Shown: positions 1 to 7,404, numbered from the stretch's first letter. The stretch is 37,692 bases of DNA from Vicinamibacteria bacterium (GCA_022820825.1 JAJEEU010000030.1:1-37692), one strand, 5' to 3'. Made by a program: numbers and translations. Notes: generated from the letters alone by a model not told the origin.

Positions 1-291
1 GACCCGGTGGCGCTGCTGACCACGAGCGTGATGGCCGCGCCGTGCGGCCTGTACCTGTCCAAGATCCTGATGCCCGAGACCGGCCGGCCGGCGACGGCCG
101 GCGCGGTCGCGACAGCCGTCCGCCGCGATCACGTCAACGTCATCGACGCCGCGGCGGCCGGCGCCGCGGACGGCATCGACGACTTCAACTCCGACATCCA
201 CGGCAGCGCCGACTACCGCCGGGCGATGGTGTCGGTATTCACGCGCCGGGCGCTCGACGGCGCGCTGGCGCGGGCGGGCCAGGACTCATGA
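1..291 (+). CDS. FAD-binding subunit of a xanthine dehydrogenase/CO dehydrogenase-family enzyme (CoxM-like), C-terminal fragment
   Basis: Only the last 96 residues lie in the window; the gene enters from the left edge with no start. The fragment ends with GSADYRRAMVSVFTRRAL, which resembles the usual end of the C-terminal domain of the medium FAD subunit (CO_deh_flav_C, typically GSAEYRR...LTRRAL). The subunit would pass electrons from the molybdenum subunit through FAD. The stop codon overlaps the ATG of the next gene (ATGA), so the two are probably translationally coupled parts of one enzyme. The small iron-sulfur subunit is not in view and may lie further left. The identification rests on a short tail plus the neighbouring large subunit. 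Confidence 0.72.
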   Translation, partial: DPVALLTTSVMAAPCGLYLSKILMPETGRPATAGAVATAVRRDHVNVIDAAAAGAADGIDDFNSDIHGSADYRRAMVSVFTRRALDGALARAGQDS

Positions 292-2654
292 CCACATCCC
301 CCGTGCTCCCGAAGCTCATCGGCCAGCGCGTCAAGCGGCGCGAAGATCCGCGTCTGATCCAGGGCCGCGCAACCTACGTCGACGACGTCAAGCTGGCGGG
401 CATGCTGCACCTCGCGTTCAAGCGCAGCGACGTCGCGCACGGGCGCATCCTGTCCATCGACACCGGCGCCGCGGAAGCCGTGGACGGCGTCGAGGCGGTG
501 TTCACCGGGACGCAGATGGCGGAGATGCTCGGTCCGCTGCCGGCCCTGCTACCCATGCCCGCGCCGGAACGCCGCGCCGTGGCGACCGACGTCGTGCGCT
601 ACGTCGGCGAGCCGGTAGCCGTGGTGGTGGCCCGCGACCGCTACGTTGCGCGGGACGCGGCCGACAGCATCGTGGTGGATTACGAGCCGCTGCCGGTCGT
701 GGTCGATCCCGAGCAGGGGATGACCGGCAAGCCGGCCGTGCTGCACGCCGACTTCCCGAACAACCTGATGCTCGCGTCGGTGCCGATGGGCACCGGCGTC
801 GGGGCGGACGGCTCGGTCGACGATACGGCCATCGAGCAGGCGTTCGCGGACGCCGAGGTAGTGATCTCGCAGCGCATGGTCAACCAGCGGCTCGCGCCGA
901 CGCCGCTGGAGCCGCGCGGCGTCGTCGCGCATTACGAGCCCGGCAAGGACACCATCACCATCTGGTCGTCGACCCAGTCTCCGCACCTGCTGCGCACGTT
1001 CATCGCCTCGATGTTCGACATGGGCGAGGACCAGGTGCGCGCCATCGCCCCGGAGGTCGGCGGCGGCTTCGGCTGCAAGTCGGCCGGCTCCGCCGAAGAG
1101 TTCGTGGTGACCGCGGCCTCCCGGCGCCTGGGCGCGCCGGTCAAGTGGGTGGAGGAACGTTCGGAGGCGTTTCTGGCGACCGCCCACGGCCGCGACCTCA
1201 TCGGCTACGTCGACCTGGCGGCCAGGCGCGACGGCACGCTGCTCGGCATCAAGCTGCGCGTCATCGCCGACGTCGGCGCCTACAACAATATCTTCACCGC
1301 CGCCATCCCGACGTCCACGATGATGATGGCGAGCGGCAACTACGCCATCCCGGCCGTCCGCGCGACGCTCGACGAGGTGCTCACCAACAAGACGCCGACG
1401 GACGCCTACCGCGGCGCGGGACGCCCGGAGGGGATCTACTTCCTGGAGCGGGCGATGGACATGCTGGCCCGCGAGCTGGGCATGGACCAGGCCGAGCTGC
1501 GCCGCAGGAACTTCATCCGCCCGGAGCAGTTTCCGTATACCACCCAGACCGGCATCCAGTACGACTCGGGCGACTATGGCAAAGCGCTCGACCTCACGCT
1601 GGAAAAGGCCGGCTGGGAGCAGCTCAAGGCCGAGCGGGACGCCGCGCGCGCGGAGGGCCGGCTGGTCGGACTGGGCCTGTCGATGTACGTCGAGATCTGC
1701 GGCGTCGGGCCCTCCGCGTCGATGCCGATGGGCGGCTGGGAGCACTCGCAGGTCACCGTCGAGCGCGACGGGCGGATCAGCGCCACGACCGGCGCGTCCC
1801 CGCACGGCCAGGGCAACGAGACCACCTTCGCCCAGATGCTCGCCGACCAGTTCGGCGTGCCGCTGGAGCACATCAGGATCCATCACGGCGACACGGCGGT
1901 CGTGAAGCAGGGCAGCCTCGGAACGGGCGGCAGCCGCTCGCAGGCCGTGGGCGGGACGGCCATGATGCTGGCCGGCGGCAAGGTCAGGGACAAGATGGCG
2001 AAGTTCGCGGCGCTGCTGCTGGAAGCCCACGAGGCCGACCTGGTCTTCGAGAACGGCCGCATCGGCGTAAAGGGCGCGCCGGCCGCCGCGAAGACGTTCG
2101 CCGAGGTGGCCGCCTACGCCTACCGGCCGCTCAAGCTGCCCGACGGGCTCGAGCCGGGCCTGAGCGACGAGGCGTTCTTCGAGCCGGCCAACAACACCTA
2201 CCCCTTCGGTTGCAACATCGCGCTGCTGGAGGTCGACCGCGACACGGGCGAGCCGCGGCTGCTGCGCCTGGTGGCGGTCGACGACGCGGGCCACCTGATC
2301 AACCCGCTGATCGTAGAGGGGCAGGTGCACGGCGGACTCGCGCAGGGCATCGGCCAGGCACTGATCGAGGAGGTGGTTTTCGGCGACGACGGCCAGCCGC
2401 TGACCGGTTCGCTCATGGACTATGCCCTGCCGCGCGCAAGCGACTTCCCGCGCTTCGAGCTCGACAGCACCGTGACCCCGACGCCCGTGAACCCACTCGG
2501 CGCCAAGGGCATCGGCGAAGCCGGCACCATCGGGTCCACGCCGTGCGTCGTGTCGGCCGCCGTCGACGCCCTGAGCGGGTTCGGCGTGCGGCACATCGAC
2601 ATGCTGCTGCGCCCCGAGAAGCTCTGGCGCATCATCCACGGAGACAAGGTGTGA
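288..2654 (+). CDS. Molybdenum hydroxylase large subunit (xanthine dehydrogenase family, form II CoxL-like)
   Basis: The 788-residue protein has the expected length and order of a molybdopterin-binding large subunit. It starts GQRVKRREDPRLIQGRATYVDD, typical of the aldehyde oxidase/xanthine dehydrogenase a/b hammerhead domain, then carries GGGFGCK, GQGNETTFAQ and a GAKGIGEAGTIG motif whose Glu744 matches the catalytic glutamate of the family. The active-site loop reads AYRGAGR (residues 373-379). This is the form II signature; true CO dehydrogenase (form I) has AYRCSFR. So this is probably a hydroxylase for an aldehyde, purine or other heterocycle rather than a proven CO dehydrogenase. ATG 288 is preferred to the upstream in-frame ATG at 42, because 42-287 is the real coding frame of the FAD subunit read one frame off. 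No Tat signal is seen, so it is likely cytoplasmic. Confidence 0.92.
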   Translation: MTTSPVLPKLIGQRVKRREDPRLIQGRATYVDDVKLAGMLHLAFKRSDVAHGRILSIDTGAAEAVDGVEAVFTGTQMAEMLGPLPALLPMPAPERRAVATDVVRYVGEPVAVVVARDRYVARDAADSIVVDYEPLPVVVDPEQGMTGKPAVLHADFPNNLMLASVPMGTGVGADGSVDDTAIEQAFADAEVVISQRMVNQRLAPTPLEPRGVVAHYEPGKDTITIWSSTQSPHLLRTFIASMFDMGEDQVRAIAPEVGGGFGCKSAGSAEEFVVTAASRRLGAPVKWVEERSEAFLATAHGRDLIGYVDLAARRDGTLLGIKLRVIADVGAYNNIFTAAIPTSTMMMASGNYAIPAVRATLDEVLTNKTPTDAYRGAGRPEGIYFLERAMDMLARELGMDQAELRRRNFIRPEQFPYTTQTGIQYDSGDYGKALDLTLEKAGWEQLKAERDAARAEGRLVGLGLSMYVEICGVGPSASMPMGGWEHSQVTVERDGRISATTGASPHGQGNETTFAQMLADQFGVPLEHIRIHHGDTAVVKQGSLGTGGSRSQAVGGTAMMLAGGKVRDKMAKFAALLLEAHEADLVFENGRIGVKGAPAAAKTFAEVAAYAYRPLKLPDGLEPGLSDEAFFEPANNTYPFGCNIALLEVDRDTGEPRLLRLVAVDDAGHLINPLIVEGQVHGGLAQGIGQALIEEVVFGDDGQPLTGSLMDYALPRASDFPRFELDSTVTPTPVNPLGAKGIGEAGTIGSTPCVVSAAVDALSGFGVRHIDMLLRPEKLWRIIHGDKV

Positions 2655-2791
2655 CCCCGCGGCGCCCTCCCCTGCCGCCATTCACGGCGGAGACAGCGCG
2701 CCAGAAGGTGCGCCTAGCCGAGGATGCGTGGAACGGCCGCGACCCGGGCATTCTTGCGCGCCCGGTCCCGGAGCTTGTCCGAGAAGAGTGA
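2651..2791 (+). pseudogene. Truncated DUF1348 (NTF2-like) gene remnant
   Basis: A 46-codon reading frame starts with GTG overlapping the previous stop (GTGA). Residues 5-31 (PRRPPLPPFTAETARQKVRL... through AEDAWNGRDP) resemble the start of DUF1348/nuclear-transport-factor-2-like proteins, which usually begin PPLPPFT.ETA..KVRLAED.WN.RDP and run to about 150 residues. Immediately after NGRDP (about position 2748) the resemblance ends, and the frame closes after 15 unrelated residues at 2791. The rest of the fold is absent. I read it as the 5' stub of a gene cut by recombination, perhaps when the adjacent toxin-antitoxin pair arrived. A short genuine peptide is possible but less likely. Confidence 0.6.
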
Positions 2792-2806
2792 CGCGGCCGG
2801 CGCCAG

Positions 2807-3334
2807 TCACCGGAAGGGTCGCACCAGCGCCACCAGTTCCTCGCTCGGTTGCCCGGCGGCGGTCGCACGCCAACCCACGAGATCCGGCCGCCGGCCGAAC
2901 AACACGAATACGCGGCCGTCCCGAGAGCCGCCGGGCTGGAGGCCGCCGTCCACCCGCCAACCCCGGGCGCCCCCGGACACCAGCGCGGCCGATGGCGCTT
3001 CGATCCCGCGCACGCCCTTGCGTCGCAGTCGAGACGCTTCTGTCCGACAAGCGGCATGGGATGCGCGACCGCCCGTGAGAGTCTCGCGCGGGAGGTCGGG
3101 GCGTGCGAGAGAAGGCTCGCCGAGGTCGACTGCCCACAAGGCGCGCCGAATCGTCGCCAAGTCATGCGGATCGACGATCTCCTCGTGGCGCAGGAACTCA
3201 GCCCACGCGCCGTCCGGCGTATCGCTGAAGTACTGGGCCGGGCCGTCACCGGCCGCGTGCCAGCGCGCAGCGGGTTGATCCGTCTCTTCCCATAGAAACG
3301 GATAGCGGGGATCGGCGTGGCGGAAACCGATCAT
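2807..3334 (-). CDS. RES-domain toxin (NAD-degrading toxin of a RES/Xre module)
   Basis: The 175-residue protein has the layout of the RES family, named for conserved Arg, Glu and Ser. An early FRHADPRY segment is followed by ARWH (Arg24), QYFSDTPDGAWAEFL (Tyr35, Glu46) and GIEAPSAAL (Ser115). Characterised RES toxins such as MbcT destroy NAD+ and stop growth unless bound by their antitoxin. The gene lies directly downstream of the antitoxin. ATG 3334 sits two bases past the antitoxin stop; an in-frame GTG at 3340 would overlap that stop by four bases (GTGA) and is an equally plausible coupled start. The reading frame stays open far upstream, but that part is the antitoxin gene in another frame. 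The gene ends 15 bp from the end of the convergent DUF1348 stub. Confidence 0.85.
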   Translation of the reverse strand: MIGFRHADPRYPFLWEETDQPAARWHAAGDGPAQYFSDTPDGAWAEFLRHEEIVDPHDLATIRRALWAVDLGEPSLARPDLPRETLTGGRASHAACRTEASRLRRKGVRGIEAPSAALVSGGARGWRVDGGLQPGGSRDGRVFVLFGRRPDLVGWRATAAGQPSEELVALVRPFR

Positions 3335-3336
3335 GA

Positions 3337-3960
3337 TCACGTGGCGGGCGATGCCGTCAGGGCGTTGGCCAGGTCGCTCACCTGTAACGGCCCGGGGTCG
3401 TCCGGCCGCCATCCGGCCGTCAGGACTTCGACGGGAGCACGGTTTCCGAGTGCCGCGCGTGGGCGAGCGAACCAGCGGCGAATGCCGGTATCGTTGTAGG
3501 CGCCCGCCAGGTCGCCGACCATCAGCGCCAGCGCGTGCAGGCGGACGGCGACGTCGTCCGGCGTCCCCCTGGCGCCGGCCATATAGCGGCGCAGGCTGAC
3601 GGTGGAGACTCCCAGCAGACGAGCCAGCAGATCCACGCCGAGCACGCGCTGCATCGCCGGCCATTCCGACGCGGGCACCGGCGACGCGCCCAAGGCATCG
3701 TTGACGTGTTCGAGCATCGCCCGGAAGCGGCTCGGTTCCGGCGCGGCCGAGCCGAAGCGTTCTGCGAGAATCCCATTTGCGACGCCGGCTCGGGTGACGT
3801 GCGTCGCCACGCGCTCCCATTCCCGCAGGTCGAGACGAGTGATTGAACCCTCGGGCAGCAATCCCATCGCGTCCGCCCGCATGACTACCGAGATACCCAG
3901 CCGGGCGAGATCTGGAGTGTCGAACGGACTTTGAACGGACTCTATTCGGATATCAGCCAT
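3337..3960 (-). CDS. MbcA/ParS/Xre-type antitoxin with C-terminal toxin-binding domain (DUF2384)
   Basis: This 207-residue protein precedes the RES toxin, the usual order in RES/Xre modules. Its central part contains a Xre-like helix-turn-helix (DLLARLLGVSTVSLRRYMAG), and the C-terminal 75 residues contain the toxin-binding pattern AVRLHALALMVGDL...AYNDTGIRRWFARPRAALGNRAPVEVL. The N-terminal 60 residues are not recognised. The ATG at 3960 is chosen over the in-frame ATG at 3990, because the latter begins inside the -35 box of a good promoter. Transcription from that promoter would begin at or within two bases of ATG 3960, giving a leaderless mRNA. Antitoxins of this class usually repress their own promoter, which is inferred here and not shown. 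Confidence 0.85.
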   Translation of the reverse strand: MADIRIESVQSPFDTPDLARLGISVVMRADAMGLLPEGSITRLDLREWERVATHVTRAGVANGILAERFGSAAPEPSRFRAMLEHVNDALGASPVPASEWPAMQRVLGVDLLARLLGVSTVSLRRYMAGARGTPDDVAVRLHALALMVGDLAGAYNDTGIRRWFARPRAALGNRAPVEVLTAGWRPDDPGPLQVSDLANALTASPAT

Positions 3961-3967
3961 AGTTCCG

Positions 3968-3995
3968 ATTTTACACCGATCCGAAGCCATGTCAA
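3968..3995 (-). promoter_or_regulatory. Sigma-70-like promoter of the toxin-antitoxin operon, leaderless
   Basis: Read on the minus strand, a perfect TTGACA (3995-3990) is followed after 16 bases by TAAAAT (3973-3968). The antitoxin ATG begins 7 bases beyond the -10 box, so the expected transcription start falls on or within two bases of the initiation codon. No Shine-Dalgarno sequence could be present on such an mRNA. Confidence 0.75.
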
Positions 3996-4044
3996 CGGCG
4001 CAAACCGGCGGGAGTGGCAGGGCGCGAGTCGAAGGGAGGAAGAA

Positions 4045-4073
4045 TTGACATCTCAGTAGGAATCATTCATGCT
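4045..4073 (+). promoter_or_regulatory. Promoter of the upstream Y RNA, possibly also of the Ro60 gene
   Basis: A perfect TTGACA at 4045-4050 is followed after 17 bases by CATGCT (4068-4073), a weak -10 that keeps the key A at its second and T at its last position. The predicted start, about 4079-4080, coincides with the first paired base of the Y RNA stem (G4079). The position therefore supports the RNA model independently of its fold. Readthrough could also supply the Ro60 mRNA. Confidence 0.6.
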
Positions 4074-4078
4074 TTTTG

Positions 4079-4166
4079 GTTCCTTGAGCCGAAGGACAAG
4101 GGTTACCTGTCTCCAACACAGTCGGTGTGACACCCGACCCCCTTTTCCGCTCCTCGTTCAAGGAGC
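4079..4166 (+). ncRNA. Y RNA 1, upstream of Ro60
   Basis: An 88-nt segment folds like a Y RNA. The lower stem pairs 4079-4089 with 4156-4166 (11 bp, including the G-U pair next to the last C-G). It is followed by a single bulged C (4090) and GAAG, and then an upper stem 4094-4102 with 4140-4148 (8 pairs, one C-T mismatch) that leads into GGGTTACCTG. Animal Y RNAs carry the same order: a stem, a bulged C in a CCGA context, and an upper helix ending in GGGUUA (as in human Y4 and Y5). The distal part forms a separate hairpin, GTCGGTG/CACCCGAC (4121-4138). No tRNA-like T arm of the YrlA type is seen. It lies 71 bp before the Ro60 start codon. No poly-U terminator follows, so the 3' end is set by the stem only. 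Confidence 0.82.
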
Positions 4167-4237
4167 ACCTTCCGTGCGTTCCGCGCCGCCGCGAGTTTGG
4201 AAACCGGAGCGAGGTGTGCTCAAACGGGTACAGGGCA

Positions 4238-5881
4238 ATGCAGGTTCTCAAGAGCGTCTACGGCGTCCCGGCGCCACAGTCCGAGCCGATCATCGGCCGC
4301 GAGGCCGAGATGGTCCGCAACGCGGCGGGCGGTTACGTCTTTCCGGTCACCGACTGGACCAGGTTCGAACGGTTCCTGATTCTCGGAACCAACGCCGGCA
4401 CCTACTACGCCAGCGCGCGCGCCCTGACCACGGACAACGCCGCCGCCGTCCGCCGCTGCCTGGACGCCGACGGGCCACGCGCGGTGCAGGCTCTCGTTGA
4501 CATCAGCACGCACGGCCGGGCACCCAGGAACGACCCGGCGCTGTTCGCGCTGGCCATGGCCGCGAGCTTCGGCGATGCGGAGACGCGCCGCGCCGCAGGG
4601 GCGGCGCTGCCGCAGATCGCCCGCACCGGGACCCACCTGCTGCACTTCGTCTCCTTCGTTAACGACATGCGCGGCTGGGGCCGGTCGCTCAAGCGCGCCG
4701 TCGGGCGCTGGTACACAGACCAGGACATCGACCGGCTGACGTACCAGGTGCTCAAGTACCGCCAGCGCAACGGGTGGAGCCACCGCGACGTGCTGCGGCT
4801 GACGCATCCGAAGAGCGCCGCGGGAAGTCGTCTGAACGATCTCCTGCAGTGGGTGACGCATCCGGACACCGCCGAGGTCGATGCCGAGCGCCTGCCGCGA
4901 GTCGCTGCGTTCCGGCGGCTCCAGGACGCCGATACGCCCGCGGAGGCCGCAGATCTGCTGCGGACACATGCGCGCGTCCTGTCGCGCGAGATGGTTCCGA
5001 CCGCCCATCTCGGTGACAAGGCCGTCTGGCACGCGCTGCTGCCGCACCTGCCGCTGACCGCGCTCGTGCGAAATCTGCCGGCGCTGACGCGGCTCGACAT
5101 CCTGCGGCCGCTGGCGGACGAAACGCGCGCGGTCACCGAGCGCCTGACCGACAGCGAGTTGCTGCGCAAGGCGCGCGTGCATCCGCTGGCGCTGCTGGTC
5201 GCGTTGCGTACGTACGCCGAGGGCCGCTCGCAGCGCGGGTCGAGCACCTGGAAGCCGGTGCCCGAGATCGTGGACGCGCTGGAGCGGGCCTGCGTGCTGA
5301 CATTCGACGACCTGGAGCCTATTCGCGAGCGGGTCTACCTCGGGGTGGACGTGTCGGGCTCGATGGGCTGGTCGCAGGTCGCGGGACTGTCGAACGTGAC
5401 GGCCCGTGAAGCCGCGGCGGCGATGGCCATGGTCATCGCGCGTCAAGCGGAGCGGCACGTCATCAAGGGCTTCTCCACCGGCCGGACCGGAGACACGTGG
5501 TACGGTGACTCGGAAATGCACGCGTTGCCGATTACGCGATCCAGTACGCTGCGCGAGGCCGTGCAGGTGACGAGCGATCTGCCGTTCGGCGCCACCGACT
5601 GCTCGCTGCCGATGCTGGACGCGCTGGAGCACGGAATCGAGGCGGACGCTTTCATCGTGCTTACCGACAACGAGACGTGGGCGGGGGAGGTGCATCCGAG
5701 CGAGGCGCTACGACGATACCGGCGCAAGACGGGCATTCCGGCGAAGCTCGTGGTGGCCGCCATGACCGCGACCGAATGCAGCATCGCCGATCCGGAGGAC
5801 GCCGGCATGCTGGACGTCGTGGGTTTCGACACCGCCGCACCCAACGTGATCCAGGACTTCCTCGGCCGCGCCGCCGGGTGA
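4238..5881 (+). CDS. rsr: Ro60-like TROVE-domain RNA-binding protein (bacterial Ro/Rsr)
   Basis: The 547-residue protein matches Ro60 in length and layout. An N-terminal TROVE/HEAT-repeat ring (about residues 20-360, including GGYVFPVTDWTRFERFLILG, GTYYASAR, MRGWGRSLKRAVGRWY) is followed by a von Willebrand A-like domain with the MIDAS motif DVSGS (Asp371, Ser373, Ser375). The ring binds ends of misfolded RNAs, and the outer surface binds Y RNA. Bacterial Ro proteins take part in rRNA maturation and RNA decay under stress, partly through tethering to polynucleotide phosphorylase. ATG 4238 is chosen, since the protein then begins close to the known family start. The longer frame from 4127 would run through the Y RNA and encode an unrelated leader. 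No RtcB/RtcA genes are adjacent; the immediate partners are the two Y RNAs. Confidence 0.93.
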   Translation: MQVLKSVYGVPAPQSEPIIGREAEMVRNAAGGYVFPVTDWTRFERFLILGTNAGTYYASARALTTDNAAAVRRCLDADGPRAVQALVDISTHGRAPRNDPALFALAMAASFGDAETRRAAGAALPQIARTGTHLLHFVSFVNDMRGWGRSLKRAVGRWYTDQDIDRLTYQVLKYRQRNGWSHRDVLRLTHPKSAAGSRLNDLLQWVTHPDTAEVDAERLPRVAAFRRLQDADTPAEAADLLRTHARVLSREMVPTAHLGDKAVWHALLPHLPLTALVRNLPALTRLDILRPLADETRAVTERLTDSELLRKARVHPLALLVALRTYAEGRSQRGSSTWKPVPEIVDALERACVLTFDDLEPIRERVYLGVDVSGSMGWSQVAGLSNVTAREAAAAMAMVIARQAERHVIKGFSTGRTGDTWYGDSEMHALPITRSSTLREAVQVTSDLPFGATDCSLPMLDALEHGIEADAFIVLTDNETWAGEVHPSEALRRYRRKTGIPAKLVVAAMTATECSIADPEDAGMLDVVGFDTAAPNVIQDFLGRAAG

Positions 5882-5925
5882 CGGAAGGAGACCAATCGCG
5901 GTTGCGCATCCACCGGTAGAGGCTC

Positions 5926-5997
5926 TGCGCTGAGCCGAAGCGGAAGGGTTATCTGCTGGAAACAGACCCCTCCCTCCCGCATACCCCGTTCAGCGCA
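5926..5997 (+). ncRNA. Y RNA 2, minimal form downstream of Ro60
   Basis: A 72-nt segment, 45 bp after the Ro60 stop, repeats the architecture of the upstream Y RNA with different stem bases. The lower stem is 5926-5935 with 5988-5997 (10 bp including a G-U pair), followed by bulged C5936 and GAAG. The upper stem is 5940-5948 with 5972-5980 (8 pairs, one A-C mismatch) leading into GGGTTATCTG. It is capped by a short hairpin TCTG/CAGA with a 7-base loop (5956-5962). The shared blocks are TGAGCCGAAG and AAGGGTTA(C/T)CTG on the 5' side and CGTTCA on the 3' side. The arms differ but remain paired, which is covariation. No convincing promoter is seen just upstream, so it may be processed from the Ro60 transcript. 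Confidence 0.8.
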
Positions 5998-6061
5998 CTC
6001 CGTTGGGTACCCTCGGCGCGACCGGCGCGGCCATCCGCCCGGGAGATGGCCGTGTGAGAAA

Positions 6062-7404
6062 ATGCTCTCTGTGTGCTACCCGGTGAAGTTGTTCGTCACT
6101 ATCGGTTTCGTCGCCGCCGCCGTCTTGCCGCTGGCAGCCGAAGACTGGCCGGAGTGGCGCGGCGCCGGGCGCCTGGGAGTCTGGACCGAAACCGGCATCC
6201 TCGAGGAGTTCCCCGCGGGCGGTCTTACCGCGACCTGGCGGATACCGATCGGCGGAGGTTACGCGGGCCCGTCCGTGGCCGACGGCCGCGTCTTCGTGAC
6301 CGACGCGCGGCGTGCGGACCCGCGCAGCACCGCGGCGGTCGAGCGCCTGCTCGCGCTGGACGAGGCGACCGGAGAAGTGCTCTGGACGCGCGAATGGGAC
6401 ACCAACTACGCCGGCCTGCAGCTCATCTACGCGACCGGCCCGCGCGCGACGCCGACCGTGTCTACGCCGTCGGCGCCGCGGGGAACCTGCTGGCCGTGAA
6501 CGTGGCGGACGGCAGCGTGCTGTGGCAGAAGGACTACGTCCGCGACTTCAACGCCTCCATTCCGTCGTGGGGCATCGCGGGCGCGCCGCTCGTGGACGGC
6601 GACCGGCTCATCTGCCTGGTGGGCGGCGAGCCCGACGCCAAGGTCGTCGCCTTCGACAAGCTGACCGGCGAGGTGCTGTGGGAGGCGCTCTCATCGGACT
6701 GGGAGCCGGGCTATGCGGCGCCGATCATTGTCGACGCGGCGGGCACGCGGCAGCTCATCATCTGGCACCCCCGCGCGATCAGCTCCCTCGATCCGGAGAC
6801 CGGCGCCGTCTACTGGGAAGTGCCGCACATCGTCGACATGGGCATGTCGATTTCCACGGCCGTGCAGAGCGGCCCGTACATGTTCGTGACCTCGCAGTAC
6901 GGCGGCGCCCGCATGCTGCGGCTGGCCGAATCCCACCCGGACGCGGCGTTGGCGTGGGAAGGCGTCGGCCATAGCGACGCGGAGCACGGCCGCGTCTTCG
7001 ACACGCTCGATTCCGTGTTCGGCTCGCCCGTGATCGCGGGCGACTACCTGTACGGCGTGGACAGCTACGGCACCCTTCGCTGCCTGGAGCTGCGGACGGG
7101 CCGGCGCGTCTGGGAGACCGACGCCCTCGTCGGCGACCGCGCCCGCCATGCCTCGGCCTTCCTCGTGCGGCACGGGGATCGCTACTTCATCAATACCGAC
7201 GCCGGCGAGCTCGTCATCGCGCGGCTCTCGCCGGAGGGCTACGAGGAGATCAGCCGCACGCACCTGATCGACCCGACCAGTCCCGTCACCCGGCGCCGTG
7301 CGCAGGGTCCGGTCGTGCACTGGTCGCATCCGGCGTACGCGAACCGCCACATCGTCACGCGCAACGATGAAGAGATCGTGCGTTTCTCCCTTGCCCGGCC
7401 CTAG
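6062..7404 (+). pseudogene. PQQ-like beta-propeller exoprotein, frameshifted
   Basis: Two overlapping frames form one protein. The first (from ATG 6062) gives a signal peptide (KLFVTIGFVAAAVLPLAA), then EDWPEWRG and the first propeller blades up to GPRATPTV. The second continues DRVYAVGAAGNLLAV to the stop at 7404. The switch lies at about 6449-6460. The intact paralogue at 29144-30469 reads ATPTVDGDRVYVLG there, so sequence encoding VDG, about 13 bp, is missing. GACCGT is the likely short repeat between which it was lost. The restored gene would have 452 codons. Proteins of this kind carry quinoprotein-like propeller blades but are mostly not proven dehydrogenases. A sequencing or assembly error would give the same picture. 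The broken gene is still otherwise intact and free of other stops. Confidence 0.8.

Noticed and set aside
549..2681. Open frame of 710 codons antisense to the CoxL-like gene
   Set aside because: Same cause: a shadow frame opposite a gene with all family motifs.
3961..3990. Ten-residue extension of the antitoxin from ATG 3990
   Set aside because: The codons cover the -35 to -10 region of a strong promoter.
4079..4166. Intrinsic terminator or riboswitch instead of Y RNA 1
   Set aside because: There is no T run, and a second locus downstream of Ro60 has the same bulged-C and GGGTTA order with compensating changes, which a terminator would not need.
4127..4237. N-terminal extension of Ro60
   Set aside because: It would translate the 3' half of Y RNA 1; the extra residues do not resemble Ro60 and the family start lies at 4238.
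6004..6012. GGGTACCC palindrome after Y RNA 2 as terminator
   Set aside because: It is only an 8-bp palindrome without a loop or T run; it could be chance in GC-rich DNA.
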